Below, piece by piece: positions 6,858-9,498 of a stretch of DNA of 9,498 nt (position 1 is the first letter of the stretch; every line of letters begins with the position of its first letter). The translations under genes were made by a program, and so were the position numbers. The stretch is taken from NCBI GenBank assembly GCA_903958285.1, contig CAJBSR010000362.1, forward strand, positions 1 through 9,498, written 5' to 3'. The notes beneath the pieces were generated by a model. The model saw only the letters and a list, made by a program, of their open reading frames with translations, was not told the DNA's origin and made no database searches. This DNA is from an uncultured Sphingomonadales bacterium. GTDB taxonomy: Bacteria; Pseudomonadota; Alphaproteobacteria; Sphingomonadales; Sphingomonadaceae.

Positions 6858-7904
6858 TTAGCCTCTCCGACCGACGGGCGCTGCCGCAGGTGTACCAAGG
6901 AAGCGCGGCGCAGGCGCGGGCTGATCGACGCCATTCACCTGAACAAACGTGCCACGCGCGACATTGTGCGGATGGCTGAGCGCCTCGCCCATCGACTGGA
7001 TCGAGCCGTAGCAGATGTCCGTCCCTTCCATGATCGCGGACCATTCATCGCGCGTCTTGGTCTTGAAGATGTCTGTGATCTTGGCTTTCAGGGCCGGCCA
7101 TTGGCTCTTGTCATGTTGGGCGTCAAAGGCGGGGTCACTATCGATGCCCAGCGCCTTGCGCAGCAGCGCGTAGAATTGCGGCTCAATCGACCCAATGGAG
7201 ATCCACTTGCCGTCGGCGCATTCATAGGTGTCGTAGAAGTGCGCCGCGGTATCGAGCATGTTCAAGCCGCGCGTATCCTCCCACATGCCAAGGCCACGGA
7301 AGCCCCATTGCATGGCATGAATGATTGAGGCGCCGTCGGTCATCGCGACGTCCACAACCTGCCCCTCGCCGCCGCGCGCAACGTTGAGCAGAGCCGAGAC
7401 CATACCGAAGGCCAGCATCATGCCGCCGCCAGCAAAGTCGCCAATGGCATTGGTCGGCGGGGTTGGCTTACCATCGGGACGGCCATAGCCATGCAGGTTG
7501 CCGGTGATCGAGATGTAGTTGATGTCATGGCCGGCCGCCATAGCGAGCGGGCCAGTCTGGCCCCAGCCCGTCATGCGGCCATAAACCAGCTTGGGATTGT
7601 CCGCGAGGAGGATATCGGGGCCAAGGCCCATCCACTCCATCACGCCGGGGCGGAAGCCTTCAAAGAGTCCGTCCGCAGATTTCACGAGGTCGCGCACCTG
7701 CGCCACGCCTTCGGGCGTCTTGGTGTCGATCTGGACCACTTCGCGGTTACGCGTCAGCACATCCCTGCCCTGCATGTCGGGCGCGCCGACACGTTCAATG
7801 CGGATGACCCGTGCCCCGTGATCGGCCAGCATCATGCCGGCAAAGGGACCCGGCCCAATGCCTGCCATTTCGATGATTGTGATCCCGTCCAGAACGCCAG
7901 CCAT
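6858..7904 (-). CDS. Alpha-methylacyl-CoA racemase (CaiB/BaiF CoA-transferase family III)
   Basis: A 348-residue cytoplasmic enzyme expected to epimerise 2-methylacyl-CoA thioesters (R/S), needed for beta-oxidation of methyl-branched or sterol-side-chain acyl-CoAs. It resembles Mycobacterium tuberculosis MCR along its length: AGIGPGPFAGMMLADHGA (14-31), EGFRPGV (82-88), ARGHDINYIS-like AGHDINYIS (124-132), GDFAGGGM (155-162), NMLDTAAHFYDTYECADG (215-232) and IEPQFY (240-245). The catalytic His126, Asp156 and Glu241 fall at the same numbers as in MCR, which favours a racemase over a formyl- or carnitine-CoA transferase. The end (PVGRRG) is about a dozen residues shorter than MCR. GGAGAGA lies 4 nt before the ATG. 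It is the first gene of an operon with the thiolase-like gene and is divergent from the PHA synthase gene. Confidence 0.93.
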   Translation of the reverse strand: MAGVLDGITIIEMAGIGPGPFAGMMLADHGARVIRIERVGAPDMQGRDVLTRNREVVQIDTKTPEGVAQVRDLVKSADGLFEGFRPGVMEWMGLGPDILLADNPKLVYGRMTGWGQTGPLAMAAGHDINYISITGNLHGYGRPDGKPTPPTNAIGDFAGGGMMLAFGMVSALLNVARGGEGQVVDVAMTDGASIIHAMQWGFRGLGMWEDTRGLNMLDTAAHFYDTYECADGKWISIGSIEPQFYALLRKALGIDSDPAFDAQHDKSQWPALKAKITDIFKTKTRDEWSAIMEGTDICYGSIQSMGEALSHPHNVARGTFVQVNGVDQPAPAPRFLGTPAAAPVGRRG

Positions 7905-7993
7905 TCAGTCTCTCCATTCAAATGATTCATCTATCTTTGGCGGCAGCGTTGGAACGCGTTGCCGTGTGCGTCAAGTGGGAGACGCGCGGATGC

Positions 7994-8022
7994 TTGACCT
8001 TTTCGGAAAAGACGATGATCCT
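7994..8022 (+). promoter_or_regulatory. Candidate promoter for the PHA synthase gene
   Basis: TTGACC at 7994-7999 matches the -35 consensus in five of six bases, followed after 17 bp by GATCCT (8017-8022), a weak -10. A start near 8029 would leave a leader of about 25 nt including AGGAGG. The -35 overlaps the right arm of the inverted repeat noted for this region. Confidence 0.35.
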
Positions 8023-8043
8023 CTCCTCACATAAAAAATGCGT

Positions 8044-8049
8044 AGGAGG
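8044..8049 (+). promoter_or_regulatory. Strong ribosome-binding site AGGAGG of phaC
   Basis: A full AGGAGG, 4 nt before the ATG at 8054 (close spacing), fixes this start over the in-frame ATG three codons later. Confidence 0.8.
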
Positions 8050-8053
8050 GGAC

Positions 8054-9498
8054 ATGGCGAAAATGCCGAAAGGCCTCGAAGAGGCGGCTGATGCGGGCGT
8101 GGCACTCAATCCCTTGGTCGGGCTGGCCAAGGAGGATTTGATCGGCGCGGTGGGCGTCATGCTGAAAGCCACGGCCACCCAGCCGGGCAAGGTGATCGAA
8201 CACAGCAAATCCTTTGCCGACGATGTCATCAAAATCATCACGATGAAGTCGGACATTGCGCCCAACCCCAAAGACCGCCGCTTCGCCGACGCCACCTGGA
8301 GCCAAAACCCCCTCTTCAAGGCCGGGATGCAATATTACCTCGCCGCCGAAAAGGGCGTGAAGAACTTCATCGGCGATCTGGAGCTGGATGAGCTGGAACG
8401 CACCCGCGCGCATTTCGTGGCGGGCATGGTGATCGACTCGCTCGCCCCGACCAATACGCTGGCAGGCAATCCTGCAGCACTCAAAAAGGCGGCAGAAACC
8501 GGCGGCGCCTCGCTCATCCGCGGACTGAAGAACGCCTATGACGACATCGTCAACAATGACATGCTCGTCTCTCAGGTCGATAAGCGCCCCTTCAAAATCG
8601 GTGAGAACATCGCCTGCACGCCGGGGGCTGTCATCTATCGCACCGAGCTGATGGAGCTGATCCATTACAAGCCCGCGACTGAGAAAGTGCATGAAACGCC
8701 ACTGCTGATCATCCCGCCGCAGATCAACAAGGCCTATGTCAACGATCTAAGTCCGGACAAGAGCATTGTCCGCTTGCTGCTCGCCAATGGTCAGCAGACC
8801 TTCCTCATCAGCTGGCGCAACCCGACCAAGGAGCATGCCGATTGGGGCCTCGCCAATTATGTGGACGGTATCATCGAAGCGATCGGCGTCATCTGCGAGG
8901 TGACGGGATCCAAGCAGATCAACGTCTCTGGCGCCTGTTCCGGCGGGATCACCATGTCGGCGATGCTCTCCAAGCTCGCGTCCAAGGGCGACAAGCGCGT
9001 CAACGCCGTCTCATTGATGGTGTGCGTGCTGAAACCCGAAATCACCGACAGTGAAGTCGGCTCGCTTGTGTCCGAACATGGCATTGAACTGGCCCGCCAA
9101 CGCTCGCGCAAGGCCGGTGTGCTCGACGGCGCCTCGCTCTCGCGGATGTTCGCTTGGCTGCGGCCAAATGACCTTGTGTGGAACTATGTGGTCAACAACT
9201 ATCTTTTAGGGGAAGACCCGCCCGCCTTCGACATCCTGTTCTGGAACAATGACGCGACCAACCTACCCGCCCAGCTCCATTCGGACTATCTGGACCTCTA
9301 TGGCAACCAGCCCTTTGCCGAGCCGGGGACAGCGGAGATCGCAGGCCATGTGGTCGACCTGACCAAGGTGACGAGTGATCTTTACATCGTGGCGGGCGTG
9401 ACCGATCACATCACGCCCTGGAAGGCGTGTTACCGCTCCACACAGTTGTTCGGGTCCAAGAATATCGAGTTCGTCCTCTCGCACTCCGGCCATATTCA
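8054..9498 (+). CDS. phaC: Polyhydroxyalkanoate synthase, class II-like; C-terminus cut by right edge
   Basis: Polymerises (R)-3-hydroxyacyl-CoA into storage polyester on granules. The 481 readable residues contain the PhaC N-terminal domain (RRFADATWSQNPLF, 75-88) and the alpha/beta-hydrolase core. The lipase-like box is GACSGG (293-298) with nucleophile Cys295; Asp451 (TDHITPW) and His480 (SGHI) complete the triad. PPQINKAYVNDLSPDKS (221-237), SWRNPTK (253-259) and FAWLRPNDLVWNYVVNNYL (366-384) resemble Pseudomonas PhaC1/PhaC2 (class II, medium-chain monomers) more than class I enzymes such as that of Cupriavidus, whose box is GFCVGG. Against my recalled Pseudomonas sequence, Glu130 aligns with Asp128 and Ser325 with Cys324, positions known to influence monomer range. 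About 80 residues probably lie beyond the edge. It diverges from the acyl-CoA racemase operon; no phasin, phaZ or phaR gene is visible here. Confidence 0.95.
   Translation, partial: MAKMPKGLEEAADAGVALNPLVGLAKEDLIGAVGVMLKATATQPGKVIEHSKSFADDVIKIITMKSDIAPNPKDRRFADATWSQNPLFKAGMQYYLAAEKGVKNFIGDLELDELERTRAHFVAGMVIDSLAPTNTLAGNPAALKKAAETGGASLIRGLKNAYDDIVNNDMLVSQVDKRPFKIGENIACTPGAVIYRTELMELIHYKPATEKVHETPLLIIPPQINKAYVNDLSPDKSIVRLLLANGQQTFLISWRNPTKEHADWGLANYVDGIIEAIGVICEVTGSKQINVSGACSGGITMSAMLSKLASKGDKRVNAVSLMVCVLKPEITDSEVGSLVSEHGIELARQRSRKAGVLDGASLSRMFAWLRPNDLVWNYVVNNYLLGEDPPAFDILFWNNDATNLPAQLHSDYLDLYGNQPFAEPGTAEIAGHVVDLTKVTSDLYIVAGVTDHITPWKACYRSTQLFGSKNIEFVLSHSGHI

Larger units (their letters stand above)
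7905..8053. promoter_or_regulatory. Divergent promoter region, racemase operon / PHA synthase
   Basis: A 149-bp region between the two divergent starts. It holds the inverted repeat GTCAAG (7970-7975) and CTTGAC (7993-7998) separated by 17 bp, and a small palindrome GCGTT-GG-AACGC (7947-7958). Both could be operators, but arms this short can occur by chance. On the minus strand TTGACG overlaps the left arm (7969-7974), yet no -10 lies at a suitable distance from it. Confidence 0.45.

Noticed and set aside
6853..7044. 64-residue N-terminal extension of the thiolase-like protein
   Set aside because: It lies wholly over the racemase gene's 3' end and is low-quality sequence; the family-like protein begins at the ATG at 6852-6850 with a good ribosome-binding site.
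8027..8692. Minus-strand open frame of 221 codons
   Set aside because: Antisense to the N-terminal part of the PHA synthase, which matches its family across this stretch.

Overview
The window looks like chromosomal DNA from an alphaproteobacterium, most likely a sphingomonad (Sphingomonadales). The reasons are moderately high GC, the style of the proteins (MHS transporter, M13 peptidase with a Sec signal, CoA-transferase/thiolase-like pair), and an intergenic block of stacked palindromes of a kind I associate with sphingomonad genomes. The taxonomic call is inference; no rRNA or other marker is present.

Layout. Minus strand, right to left: a 2-methylacyl-CoA racemase-type CoA transferase (6858-7904) and, 5 nt after its stop, a thiolase-like protein with an extra C-terminal domain (5368-6852), forming an operon; then a secreted M13 metallopeptidase (3191-5263); then about 680 bp without genes (2507-3190) holding a nested inverted-repeat mosaic; then an MHS-type MFS transporter (923-2506) followed 28 nt later by alanine racemase (1-894), cut by the left edge. 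On the plus strand, diverging from the racemase gene across 149 bp, is a polyhydroxyalkanoate synthase (8054 to the right edge, C-terminus missing).

How the genes fit together. Racemase and thiolase-like protein both act on acyl-CoAs, probably branched-chain or steroid-type acyl-CoA catabolism. The PHA synthase polymerises (R)-3-hydroxyacyl-CoAs, so the divergent pair may share acyl-CoA supply and possibly a regulator; this is inference. Transporter and alanine racemase are close enough to be cotranscribed, but a functional link is not evident. The M13 peptidase is a stand-alone periplasmic or surface protease.

There is no CRISPR array, tRNA, rRNA, prophage or transposase gene, and no clearly new multi-gene system. 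The points most worth a second look are: (i) the PHA synthase resembles Pseudomonas class II enzymes throughout and carries Asp and Cys at the two positions where E130D and S325C/T are reported to change PhaC1 of Pseudomonas sp. 61-3; (ii) the palindromic mosaic, whose two outer copies differ by a compensatory base-pair swap; (iii) a roughly 95-residue two-cysteine loop in the transporter; (iv) loss of all classical thiolase catalytic residues in the thiolase-like protein.
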